From: VRUE01 sp963730315
GTDB taxonomy: Bacteria; Actinomycetota; Thermoleophilia; Solirubrobacterales; 70-9
Direction: 5' to 3'
Assembly (NCBI GenBank): GCA_963730315.1
Contig: CAVSRD010000021.1
Span: forward strand, 1 to 33,729
Length of the DNA: 33,729 nt
Shown: piece by piece, positions 6,848 to 14,774 of the stretch
How the letters are laid out: the number at the start of each line of letters is the position of its first letter
How positions within the stretch are numbered: position 1 is the stretch's first letter
The notes under the pieces: generated by a model
What the model saw: the letters and a program-made list of their open reading frames with translations, nothing else
The model's database searches: none
What the model was told of the DNA's origin: nothing
Made by a program: the position numbers and the translations under genes

Positions 6848-8322
6848 CCGTCGGGCGTCCGGCCCCGCTGCTCGAAGAGGTCTCGAACGGCGGCGAGATC
6901 CTCGGGCCGGGTCGACCCTAGGTGAACGACGACAACGGCGTGCTCCGTCGCGTCACAGGCCGCGATGACGTCCGCGGGCGCCTCGGCGACAGGCGGCGCG
7001 TCCACCACCGTCCAGTCGCCGATCCGCCCCACCTCCTCCAGGATCTCCCCGGTCCGGGCGCAAATCTCCTCGCGCATCGCGAGGTCGCTCGTCGGCGGCG
7101 CCGCGAACAACCAGCTTCCATCCGAGTCGAAGGAGGTCGCCACCGACCCGGCCGGCTCCCCCGCGAGCAGCGCGGAGACGTCGGCGACCGGATTTACTCC
7201 GAGCATCGCGGCAAGCCGGGGGTTGCGGACATCGAGCTCGACGACCGCGACCGAGGCCTCGACCGCCGAGAAGGCACGGGCGAGATTGAGCGCCTCAGCG
7301 GCCCCGCTGTCACCGCCGCCCGGGCTGACCACCAGGACGGCCAGGCCGCCGTCGAGACCTCCGCTCCGCGAATCCGTCGCGCGCAGCTCGAGCTGGTCTC
7401 GCAACGCCCGGTATCCCTCCGGCACCTGCCGCGTCGGATCCCGGGCGGCGCTGGCATCGGACCCGCGCGCCCCCGGGACCCGTGCCAGAACCGGAAGACG
7501 ATAGAGACGCTCGAGCTCGGCCTCGGCCCTGATGGGACCGGCGGCCAGGAGCTCGATCATCACCACCGTGAGACTGGCGAGCAGAAGGCCGGCGATCAGA
7601 GCGATCAGCGCAACCCGCGACGCGGGCAGAGCCTGTGAGGTGCCGGCGGAAGCCGGCCCGGCAAGCGACAGCGTCGGATCTCCCCGCTCGGCGACCGACC
7701 GCAGGGTAACCAGACGTTCTTCCAGCGCATTGGCTTCCCGGCCGTTCGGCGCCACCTGCGAGAGTTGGTCTTCGGCGCCCTTGATCTCGGCTTCCACCTG
7801 GGGGGCGAGGAGCCGGTCGCGGATGCGCAGCGCAGCGTTTGCGTAGGCGTTTGCGGTCGAGGCCGCTTCCGGGGGCGAGCCGCCTTCCGCCGCGATCTGG
7901 ACGAGGCTCGAGCCGGAAACCACGCTGACTTCGACGTTCCCCGACACCGATCCAGAGGAGCCACTGCCCATTTGAGAGGCGGCGAGCCGGGCGGCCTCGG
8001 GAGACTGGACCAGCGCCGCCGCCGTCTCCGCCGGTCGCTGTGCATCCAGTTCCGAGGCCCGGATCAGCGGGAGCCCGACGAACGATTCGTCCCTGGCCGG
8101 AATCGGCGACACGAGGATCTCCGCGGTGGACCGATAGGTCGGCGTCCGGTGCGCCAGCCAGGCGCCCGCTCCGAGCAGGCAGGAGAGAACGACAGCGGTG
8201 AAGATCAGGCGGCGGCGCGCGACCGCCGCGAGGAAGGCGTTGAGTGCCACCACCGGAGAGGCATCCGCCTCCCCATCGTCAGGGAGCCGCTCGTCCCGGT
8301 CAATCAGCGACCCAGGTTCCAC
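6790..8322 (-). CDS. Wzz/BY-kinase-like protein with degenerate Walker A
   Basis: A 510-residue polysaccharide co-polymerase. It has a first membrane helix near residue 45 (LIFTAVVLSCLLGAGAWLA), a Wzz strand (YRSTAEILVSPIP), a long periplasmic helical part, a second helix (VALIALIAGLLLASLTVVMI) and a C-terminal ATPase-like domain. The Walker A position reads SPGGGDSGAAEA (near residue 338), so the lysine and following Ser/Thr of GKS/T are gone. The A' (VELDVRNP) and B (TVVDAPP) positions are recognisable. There is no tyrosine cluster at the tail. I infer a pseudokinase that may still act as a chain-length scaffold. The start is GTG 8322, with GGAGG 9 nt upstream, overlapping the end of the O-antigen ligase gene by 19 nt, so translation is probably coupled. 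Confidence 0.82.
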   Translation of the reverse strand: MEPGSLIDRDERLPDDGEADASPVVALNAFLAAVARRRLIFTAVVLSCLLGAGAWLAHRTPTYRSTAEILVSPIPARDESFVGLPLIRASELDAQRPAETAAALVQSPEAARLAASQMGSGSSGSVSGNVEVSVVSGSSLVQIAAEGGSPPEAASTANAYANAALRIRDRLLAPQVEAEIKGAEDQLSQVAPNGREANALEERLVTLRSVAERGDPTLSLAGPASAGTSQALPASRVALIALIAGLLLASLTVVMIELLAAGPIRAEAELERLYRLPVLARVPGARGSDASAARDPTRQVPEGYRALRDQLELRATDSRSGGLDGGLAVLVVSPGGGDSGAAEALNLARAFSAVEASVAVVELDVRNPRLAAMLGVNPVADVSALLAGEPAGSVATSFDSDGSWLFAAPPTSDLAMREEICARTGEILEEVGRIGDWTVVDAPPVAEAPADVIAACDATEHAVVVVHLGSTRPEDLAAVRDLFEQRGRTPDGYLVVSADARRGRWSGSAT

Positions 8323-9743
8323 CGGGATGTCCCTCCTTCCTCCGCCGCCCTCGAGGCGACCGTCAACAAGGCCGGCCCGAGCCCGAGCAGGATCCAGGTT
8401 CGCCTGTCGGTCGGGTCGGTGATGAACGTCGAGGCGATCATCGCCGCGACCTGCGCCAGGAGCACGGACCATGCCAGCGTCGCGTACCGCAGGTCGCCGG
8501 CGTGCTCGAACCTTTGCGCGGCCATCCAGCTCGCCCTCAGGGACAAGACGACCGCAGCGATGAAGAGGCCCAGGCCCACGAGCCCCGTCTCGGCGAACAG
8601 CTGCAGGTAGGAATTGTGCGCCTCGTGCGGCTTTCCGAGCACGAGCTGGGCACCCAGCCGGCCACTCTGCAGGCGCCCGGGGCGGCGCAGATAGTCGGCC
8701 GAGGCATCCGGGAAGCCGCCGAGGCCCACCCCGTGGACCGGATGCGCGCGACCCATCCGTAGCGCGATCGTCCAGAGGTCCACGCGGCCGTTTCCGGTGC
8801 CGAAGTGGCGAAGGCGATCGAGGTTCGAGGAGGAGGAAGAGGCGACCATCCACACGACGCCGAGGGCGAGCACGGTCACGAGCACGGCGACGATCTTGCG
8901 CCGGTGGCCGCGGGCGACCAGCAGCGTGCCGATCGTGATCGTCACCGCTGCGAGCAGGCCGCCCCTGGACCCCGACGCGAGCAACCCGGCAGCCAGCACG
9001 ACCGCGCAGGCGACGAGCCAACCCCGTCGACTGGGTACGCGGGTGGTCGCCGCGAGTCCCACCGCCAGGGCAATCCCGGGAACGAGTCCGGCTGCGAGGA
9101 AGTTCGGGTCCCCGTAGGAGCCGGCCAGGCGACCGGCTTCACCGCTCCCGGCGACATCGCTCGGGACGTTGATCCCGGGCACGTACCCGGCCAGCACCGA
9201 GATCAGCGCCCCGACGACGAAGGCCGCGCAGACCATCGTCAGATGCCGACGCCTTGTCAGCGACGTCGCGACGATCACAAAGACTCCGCCCGCGATCCAC
9301 CAGAAGCCGATGCTGCTCGCCGTCGCCGATGGGTTGACTGACCAGATCAGCGAAAACGAAACCCAGACGAGCAAGAGAAGGATGGTGAACACGAGGCCGG
9401 CATGCCGGCGGAGAATCGTGGCGACCGTCCAGCGGCGAGCAGGCAACGTCGCCAGCCAGGCGACTCCGACCATGATCGCCACGGCGGTCGGGCCGATGCG
9501 GGCGACGGGGAGCCGTTCAACGAAGACCAGTGGGATCCAGAGGGCCACACCGAGCGGCAGGTCGATGAGGACCAGGGGCGCATACAGCAAGCCAAGCAGA
9601 GCGGCGGCACCCAGCGTGACGTTTTTCGCAAGCAGAACGCCGACCAGCAGCGCGGCGAGTGCCCCGGCGACGGCGAGCGGGGTCGGCGACGAGAAGGCCG
9701 GGGGCAGAGGCCGTGACGGCAGCGAGGTTCTGTGAGCAGACAT
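8304..9743 (-). CDS. O-antigen ligase/polymerase family membrane protein
   Basis: A 479-residue protein with about a dozen hydrophobic helices. The Wzy_C/WaaL-type region contains LAGSYGDPNFLAAGLVPG, ASGSRGGLLAA and, in the large extracytoplasmic loop, GRVDLWTIALRMGRAHPVHG and HEAHNSYLQLFAETGL. The loop arginine and histidine positions are those typical of O-antigen ligases and polymerases. It would polymerise lipid-linked repeat units or ligate the polymer to an acceptor. ATG 9743 is chosen because a -10-like TAGACT lies at 9760-9765; the alternative GTG at 9773 would fall upstream of it. It is first in a two-gene minus-strand unit with the pseudokinase chain-length protein, a natural pairing of polymerase and length regulator. 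Confidence 0.85.
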   Translation of the reverse strand: MSAHRTSLPSRPLPPAFSSPTPLAVAGALAALLVGVLLAKNVTLGAAALLGLLYAPLVLIDLPLGVALWIPLVFVERLPVARIGPTAVAIMVGVAWLATLPARRWTVATILRRHAGLVFTILLLLVWVSFSLIWSVNPSATASSIGFWWIAGGVFVIVATSLTRRRHLTMVCAAFVVGALISVLAGYVPGINVPSDVAGSGEAGRLAGSYGDPNFLAAGLVPGIALAVGLAATTRVPSRRGWLVACAVVLAAGLLASGSRGGLLAAVTITIGTLLVARGHRRKIVAVLVTVLALGVVWMVASSSSSNLDRLRHFGTGNGRVDLWTIALRMGRAHPVHGVGLGGFPDASADYLRRPGRLQSGRLGAQLVLGKPHEAHNSYLQLFAETGLVGLGLFIAAVVLSLRASWMAAQRFEHAGDLRYATLAWSVLLAQVAAMIASTFITDPTDRRTWILLGLGPALLTVASRAAEEGGTSRWNLGR

Positions 9744-9759
9744 TGGAAGCGAGGCTCGG

Positions 9760-9765
9760 AGTCTA
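9760..9765 (-). promoter_or_regulatory. Putative -10 box of the ligase/chain-length unit
   Basis: TAGACT on the minus strand, 16 nt before ATG 9743, in the divergent gap between the ligase and the first secreted-protein gene. The same hexamer is used at 20606-20611. Confidence 0.4.
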
Positions 9766-9851
9766 GGGGCCACCGGAAGACGACCTGCCGCGGGTTGCCG
9801 CTAATACATCCGTCCAGGAGTCGGACATCACGGTGAAGGCCCGGTCGCCCG

Positions 9852-11054
9852 GTGTCGATCGGCAGGCGGGTCATGGGACACACGCCCCACCCCCACCACC
9901 GCCGATCGCTGACGATGGCCGGGACCGCCCTGCTGCTGCTGGCGCTGCTGGTTGCCTGCTGCATGACTCCGCAACAGGCGCCGGCCGCGGCGCTCCGACC
10001 GATGCGCTCGGAGCTGAGCGACGCGACGGTCGCAAAGGTCGGACGACCGGCCGCGCGCCGCTCGAGCGCACAGCTTAGAAGCGTCACGAGCGACTGCTCG
10101 TCCGACACCTGCTGGCGGCCCTACGCGACCTCCAGTCCGTTCAACACGGCGCTGGGTGCCGGCACGGCGGTGGCCTCCGACTCGGCGCAGATCGTCCAGA
10201 GCTGGCTGTCCACTTGGTCCTCGGGGGGATCCTCGACGCCGCGCTTCAGCGTCGGGACCGCGGACAGCCGCGAAGACTACGACCACCCGCTCTACTACGC
10301 CCAGCCCGGCGACCCCGTCTATACCGTGCACTGCGCGGAATCCTGGGGGCGCTGCCCGGTCGAGGGAATGCAGATCCAGATCCCCGGCGCCGCTTCCCCG
10401 GCCGGCGGAAGCGACGGCCACATGGCCGTGATCGACCAGTCCTCGGGCTGGGAGTACGACTTCTGGCAGGTCCGCCAGAAGTCGGCGGGCGGCGGCACGC
10501 TGACGGTGAGCTGGGGCGGGCGGACGAAGATCGACGGCGAAGGGCTGGGCTCGCCCGCGACGGCCGCGAACTTCGGCCTGGCCGCCGGGATCATCCGCCC
10601 CCAGGAGCTGGCCGCCGGGCGCATCGAACACGCCCTGTTCATGGTCGTCAAGTGCACCAACGGACGCGCCGTGTGGCCGGCCGCCTCCAACAGCGGGCGC
10701 AGCTGCTCGAGCATGGGGCTCTCCAACGCCGGGGCGCCGGCGATGGGCCAGCACTTCTTCCTCGACATGAGCGACGCCCAGATCGAAGCCCTCTCCAAGC
10801 CCGCCTGGCAGAAGACGATCCTGCGGGCGATGGCGCGCTACGGCCTGTATGTGGGCGATACCGGGGGCGGCTTCCTGAAGATCGAGTCCGGCTCCAGCTA
10901 CACCAGCTTCGGCCTGCCCGACCCCTGGATCCAGATCGCCCGCGACGCCGGGCTCTCGCCATGGCACGACGGCTCCACCGGCAAGGACGTCTACACCTTC
11001 GACCTCTCGAAGGCCGTCGACTGGGCCGGGAACCTGAAGGTCGCGACGGGCTGA
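9852..11054 (+). CDS. Secreted protein of unknown function, copy A (short form)
   Basis: A 400-residue exported protein. The basic N-terminus is followed by a hydrophobic core (TALLLLALLVACC); LVAC fits a lipobox, but APAAA just after also suits signal peptidase I. After ~45 variable residues comes a ~315-residue head that is almost identical in the two genes downstream. The head holds six cysteines (likely disulfides) and recognisable stretches DGHMAVIDQ, WEYDFWQV, IEHALFMVV, AVWPA, GAPAMG and RAMARYGLYVGDTGG. The order HAL...WPA...PxMG...YGxxVxDxG recalls widespread secreted bacterial proteins of unknown function; this is memory, not a search. The GTG at 9852 has weak context; ATG 9873 is an alternative. 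Its place inside a polysaccharide locus suggests polymer binding or processing. No catalytic assignment is possible. Confidence 0.72.
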   Translation: MSIGRRVMGHTPHPHHRRSLTMAGTALLLLALLVACCMTPQQAPAAALRPMRSELSDATVAKVGRPAARRSSAQLRSVTSDCSSDTCWRPYATSSPFNTALGAGTAVASDSAQIVQSWLSTWSSGGSSTPRFSVGTADSREDYDHPLYYAQPGDPVYTVHCAESWGRCPVEGMQIQIPGAASPAGGSDGHMAVIDQSSGWEYDFWQVRQKSAGGGTLTVSWGGRTKIDGEGLGSPATAANFGLAAGIIRPQELAAGRIEHALFMVVKCTNGRAVWPAASNSGRSCSSMGLSNAGAPAMGQHFFLDMSDAQIEALSKPAWQKTILRAMARYGLYVGDTGGGFLKIESGSSYTSFGLPDPWIQIARDAGLSPWHDGSTGKDVYTFDLSKAVDWAGNLKVATG

Positions 11055-11074
11055 GCGGGCCCCGCGGGTCGAAC
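10102..11074 (+). repeat. Head-domain repeat, copy A
   Basis: A 973-bp unit, from CCGACACCTGCTGG through the stop codon to GCGGGTCGAAC, repeated in tandem at 11810-12781 and (to 14738) 13776-14738. By eye I find only about two differences from each other copy, including GGGTGCC/GGGCGCC and one C/T. This points to very recent duplication or active gene conversion. Confidence 0.93.
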
Positions 11075-11156
11075 GAGACAGCATGCCGTGCAGTCGAATG
11101 ATCGTCCGCTTCGACGCGGGCTAATGCCGGAGCTTCTCGCGCGGTCGATGAGAACG

Positions 11157-11176
11157 GCGACTCCAAAACCAGTCGC
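11157..11176 (+). other. Hairpin directly before the copy B start
   Basis: GCGACT, loop CCAAAACC, AGTCGC: a 6-bp perfect stem ending 2 nt before ATG 11179, where a ribosome binding site would be expected. It may limit translation of copy B or end transcripts from copy A; it has no T-run. Confidence 0.35.
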
Positions 11177-11178
11177 TG

Positions 11179-12761
11179 ATGATGATCGCCAACTCCCACA
11201 AGCCACTGCTCTCGCGCTTGATCCTTGCGCTCTCGTTGCTCACGGCGATAGGCCTCCTGCTCTTCACCGGTATCGGCAGCGCGGCAACCGCGACCTTCCG
11301 GTCCGTAACCTCCCAGCGAGATTCGCAGGCACCGAGCGTGCCGTCGCTGCGACTCCGCGGCTTCGATTCGACCGCGGCGAGCCGCCCGGGACACGCACCT
11401 CAAGCTCGCAGCGCCCGGCGCGATGCGGCGAAGATCGTCCGGCTGCGACACGGGGCATGGGCGATCGGCGTCGAAAGCGGCCGGGCAGTCCGATCGGACA
11501 GGTCCTGTCAGCATCGCCGCTGCCGCCCCGACCTCCAGCCTGAACCGACCCCGGCGCCCGAGCCCCAGCCCGAACCTGCACCGGCCCCGACGCCTGAACC
11601 GGAACCCGCTCCCGAACCCGCTCCTCAGCCGACGCCGGCACCCGAAGTCACTCCCGAACCGGAACCGGCTCCGACGCCGGAACCGGCTCCGGAACCCGCA
11701 CCCACGCCGAAGCCTGAACCCGAACCGGAACCGGCACCCCAACCGGCGCCGAGCCCGGAAGGCGTCTGCGGGTCGGGGACCTTCGGCAGCTTCAGCGCGA
11801 CCAGCCCTCCCGACACCTGCTGGCGGCCCTACGCGACCTCCAGTCCGTTCAACACGGCGCTGGGCGCCGGCACGGCGGTGGCCTCCGACTCGGCGCAGAT
11901 CGTCCAGAGCTGGCTGTCCACTTGGTCCTCGGGGGATCCTCGACGCCGCGCTTCAGCGTCGGGACCGCGGACAGCCGCGAAGACTACGACCACCCGCTCT
12001 ACTACGCCCAGCCCGGCGACCCCGTCTATACCGTGCACTGCGCGGAATCCTGGGGGCGCTGCCCGGTCGAGGGAATGCAGATCCAGATCCCCGGCGCCGC
12101 TTCCCCGGCCGGCGGAAGCGACGGCCACATGGCCGTGATCGACCAGTCCTCGGGCTGGGAGTACGACTTCTGGCAGGTCCGCCAGAAGTCGGCGGGCGGC
12201 GGCACGCTGACGGTGAGCTGGGGCGGGCGGACGAAGATCGACGGCGAAGGGCTGGGCTCGCCCGCGACGGCCGCGAACTTCGGCCTGGCCGCCGGGATCA
12301 TCCGCCCCCAGGAGCTGGCCGCCGGGCGCATCGAACACGCCCTGTTCATGGTCGTCAAGTGCACCAACGGACGCGCCGTGTGGCCGGCCGCCTCCAACAG
12401 CGGGCGCAGCTGCTCGAGCATGGGGCTCTCCAACGCCGGGGCGCCGGCGATGGGCCAGCACTTCTTCCTCGACATGAGCGACGCCCAGATCGAAGCCCTC
12501 TCCAAGCCCGCCTGGCAGAAGACGATCCTGCGGGCGATGGCGCGCTACGGCCTGTATGTGGGCGATACCGGGGGCGGCTTCCTGAAGATCGAGTCCGGCT
12601 CCAGCTACACCAGCTTCGGCCTGCCCGACCCCTGGATCCAGATCGCCCGCGACGCCGGGCTCTCGCCATGGCACGACGGCTCCACCGGCAAGGACGTCTA
12701 CACCTTCGACCTCTCGAAGGCCGTCGACTGGGCCGGGAACCTGAAGGTCGCGACGGGCTGA
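11179..12761 (+). pseudogene. Secreted protein copy B, frameshifted in a G-run
   Basis: Starts at ATG 11179 with a good signal peptide (LILALSLLTAIGLLLFTGI...SAATA), then a ~75-residue variable region and a ~75-residue stalk of PEP/PAP repeats (about residues 119-194) leading into the shared head (GVCGSGTFGSFS...DTCWRP). At 11931-11935 there are five G where copies A and C have six. Reading therefore leaves the head frame about 50 residues in and terminates at 12138. The rest of the head (11922-12761) remains intact in the other frame. One added G would restore a ~527-residue protein. This could be a pseudogene, a slipped-strand ON/OFF switch, or a sequencing or assembly error in a tandem repeat. 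The absence of other lesions suggests the change is recent. Confidence 0.8.
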
Positions 12762-12781
12762 GCGGGCCCCGCGGGTCGAAC
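11536..12781 (+). repeat. Extended repeat, copy B (stalk plus head)
   Basis: Copies B and C share, in addition to the head, the upstream Pro/Glu stalk DNA, starting at CAGCCTGAACCGACCCCGG (11536 and 13520). Within the stalk B has 18 bp more than C, one TPEPAP-type hexapeptide unit. Copy A lacks this part. Confidence 0.9.
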
Positions 12782-12838
12782 ACCGGGTGGTGGACGGCCG
12801 CGAGCGGCGCCTGGACGCATATTCGAAGGTCGCTATCG

Positions 12839-12844
12839 TAACGT
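12839..12844 (+). promoter_or_regulatory. Putative promoter upstream of copy C
   Basis: TAACGT is followed by 7 nt and ATG 12852. That ATG opens a 21-codon frame (MARTGESGG...) overlapping the start of copy C in another frame, so it may be a leaderless upstream ORF. TATCGT at 12834-12839 is an alternative -10 box. Confidence 0.3.
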
Positions 12845-12883
12845 TCGTCCCATGGCCCGCACCGGCGAATCCGGCGGGAGCGT

Positions 12884-14728
12884 GTGCCGAAGGTGGCGAG
12901 CGGGAAATTCCGGGTAATAGGCAGTTCGGCGAGGGCCTTGGTGCGTCGTAAGAGCTTGACAGCTTCCGTTTTGATCCTGCTGTGCTCAACGGCAATTGCC
13001 GGGGTGTCGTGGTTCACGCTCCCCGTCCCACGCGGACCGGCCTCGAGACTCGCGACGGCGAAGCCGGCCAAGGCGTCCGTGCCGCCGGGCTCAAGCGCCG
13101 GCGGGGTGACCGCCGATCGCAGGCGGAACCTACCGCTCGCAGATCGGATACCCGCAGCTCGCGCCCTCCCCCGCGCCAGGATGTCGGTCGGCCGGAGAGC
13201 CGTCGCCTTGCGCTCCGCCCCCCCGAAGCTCCAAGGCGCGGCATCCATCAGCCGAGACGAAGGGGGACAGCGGGTCTGTCGGTGGCGGTGGCAGTGGTCG
13301 CCCTGGCGGTGGCAGTGGCAGCCGTGGTGCAGGCAGACGACCTCTGAGCCCGAAGGGACGTCGGTGCAGACCCCGGCCCTCCAGCCCGAGCCGGAACCGC
13401 CGACCCTCCAGTCCGACCCGGCCCCCGAGCCGGAGCCGCCGTCTCGCCAACCCGAACCCGCTCCCCGGCCCACCCCACAGCCCGAACCGAAACTCCAGCC
13501 CCCTCTCCGGCTCGCGTCGCAGCCTGAACCGACCCCGGCGCCCGAGCCCCAGCCCGAACCTGCACCGGCCCCGACGCCTGAACCGGAACCCGCTCCCGAA
13601 CCCGCTCCTCAGCCGACGCCGGCACCCGAAGTCACTCCCGAACCGGAACCGGCTCCGGAACCCGCACCCACGCCGAAGCCTGAACCCGAACCGGAACCGG
13701 CACCCCAACCGGCGCCGAGCCCGGAAGGCGTCTGCGGGTCGGGGACCTTCGGCAGCTTCAGCGCGACCAGCCCTCCCGACACCTGCTGGCGGCCCTACGC
13801 GACCTCCAGTCCGTTCAACACGGCGCTGGGTGCCGGCACGGCGGTGGCCTCCGACTCGGCGCAGATCGTCCAGAGCTGGCTGTCCACTTGGTCCTCGGGG
13901 GGATCCTCGACGCCGCGCTTCAGCGTCGGGACCGCGGACAGCCGCGAAGACTACGACCACCCGCTCTACTACGCCCAGCCCGGCGACCCCGTCTATACCG
14001 TGCACTGCGCGGAATCCTGGGGGCGCTGCCCGGTCGAGGGAATGCAGATCCAGATCCCCGGCGCCGCTTCCCCGGCCGGCGGAAGCGACGGCCACATGGC
14101 CGTGATCGACCAGTCCTCGGGCTGGGAGTACGACTTCTGGCAGGTCCGCCAGAAGTCGGCGGGCGGCGGCACGCTGACGGTGAGCTGGGGCGGGCGGACG
14201 AAGATCGACGGCGAAGGGCTGGGCTCGCCCGCGACGGCCGCGAACTTCGGCCTGGCCGCCGGGATCATCCGCCCCCAGGAGCTGGCCGCCGGGCGCATCG
14301 AACACGCCCTGTTCATGGTCGTCAAGTGCACCAACGGACGCGCCGTGTGGCCGGCCGCCTCCAACAGCGGGCGCAGCTGCTCGAGCATGGGGCTCTCCAA
14401 CGCCGGGGCGCCGGCGATGGGCCAGCACTTCTTCCTCGACATGAGCGACGCCCAGATCGAAGCCCTCTCCAAGCCCGCCTGGCAGAAGACGATCCTGCGG
14501 GCGATGGCGCGCTACGGCCTGTATGTGGGCGATACCGGGGGCGGCTTCCTGAAGATCGAGTCCGGCTCCAGCTACACCAGCTTCGGCCTGCCCGACCCCT
14601 GGATCCAGATCGCCCGCGACGCCGGGCTCTCGCCATGGCACGACGGCTCCACCGGCAAGGACGTTTACACCTTCGACCTCTCGAAGGCCGTCGACTGGGC
14701 CGGGAACCTGAAGGTCGCGACGGGCTGA
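12884..14728 (+). CDS. Secreted protein of unknown function, copy C (long-stalk form)
   Basis: A 614-residue protein with the same head as copy A. GTG 12884 follows GCGGGAG closely. A basic start and hydrophobic segment (SLTASVLILLCSTAIAGVSW) form a signal peptide or anchor. A ~120-residue variable region follows, then a Pro/Glu stalk of ~118 residues (about 162-280), much longer than in copy B. Part of the stalk is a private section (PALQPEPEPPTLQ...) and part is shared with B. A stretch at ~130-150 reads CRWRWQWSPWRWQWQPWC, while the same DNA in another frame encodes a Gly-Ser linker-like GGGGSGRPGGGSGSRG, so two compensating small shifts may have occurred there. The head frame is intact to TGA 14726-14728. 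The stalk probably projects the head through the wall or capsule; the function of the head is unknown. Confidence 0.75.
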   Translation: MPKVASGKFRVIGSSARALVRRKSLTASVLILLCSTAIAGVSWFTLPVPRGPASRLATAKPAKASVPPGSSAGGVTADRRRNLPLADRIPAARALPRARMSVGRRAVALRSAPPKLQGAASISRDEGGQRVCRWRWQWSPWRWQWQPWCRQTTSEPEGTSVQTPALQPEPEPPTLQSDPAPEPEPPSRQPEPAPRPTPQPEPKLQPPLRLASQPEPTPAPEPQPEPAPAPTPEPEPAPEPAPQPTPAPEVTPEPEPAPEPAPTPKPEPEPEPAPQPAPSPEGVCGSGTFGSFSATSPPDTCWRPYATSSPFNTALGAGTAVASDSAQIVQSWLSTWSSGGSSTPRFSVGTADSREDYDHPLYYAQPGDPVYTVHCAESWGRCPVEGMQIQIPGAASPAGGSDGHMAVIDQSSGWEYDFWQVRQKSAGGGTLTVSWGGRTKIDGEGLGSPATAANFGLAAGIIRPQELAAGRIEHALFMVVKCTNGRAVWPAASNSGRSCSSMGLSNAGAPAMGQHFFLDMSDAQIEALSKPAWQKTILRAMARYGLYVGDTGGGFLKIESGSSYTSFGLPDPWIQIARDAGLSPWHDGSTGKDVYTFDLSKAVDWAGNLKVATG

Positions 14729-14738
14729 GCGGGCCCCG
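13520..14738 (+). repeat. Extended repeat, copy C (stalk plus head)
   Basis: Third copy of the head repeat with the shared part of the stalk. Similarity to the other copies stops at GGGCCCCG (14738), a few bases beyond the stop codon, whereas A and B share 11 bp more. Confidence 0.9.
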
Positions 14739-14774
14739 ACCGCACGCGAATCCGATCTGAAAGAGTCCGCGCCC

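Noticed and set aside
11051..11074. GC-rich inverted repeat after copies A and B as a terminator
   Set aside because: The stem around GCGGGCCCCGC is short with almost no loop and no T-run, and copy C lacks it.
11522..11770. Short regular DNA repeats resembling a CRISPR array
   Set aside because: The units encode in-frame Pro/Glu peptides, there are no unique spacers of constant length, and no cas genes are nearby.
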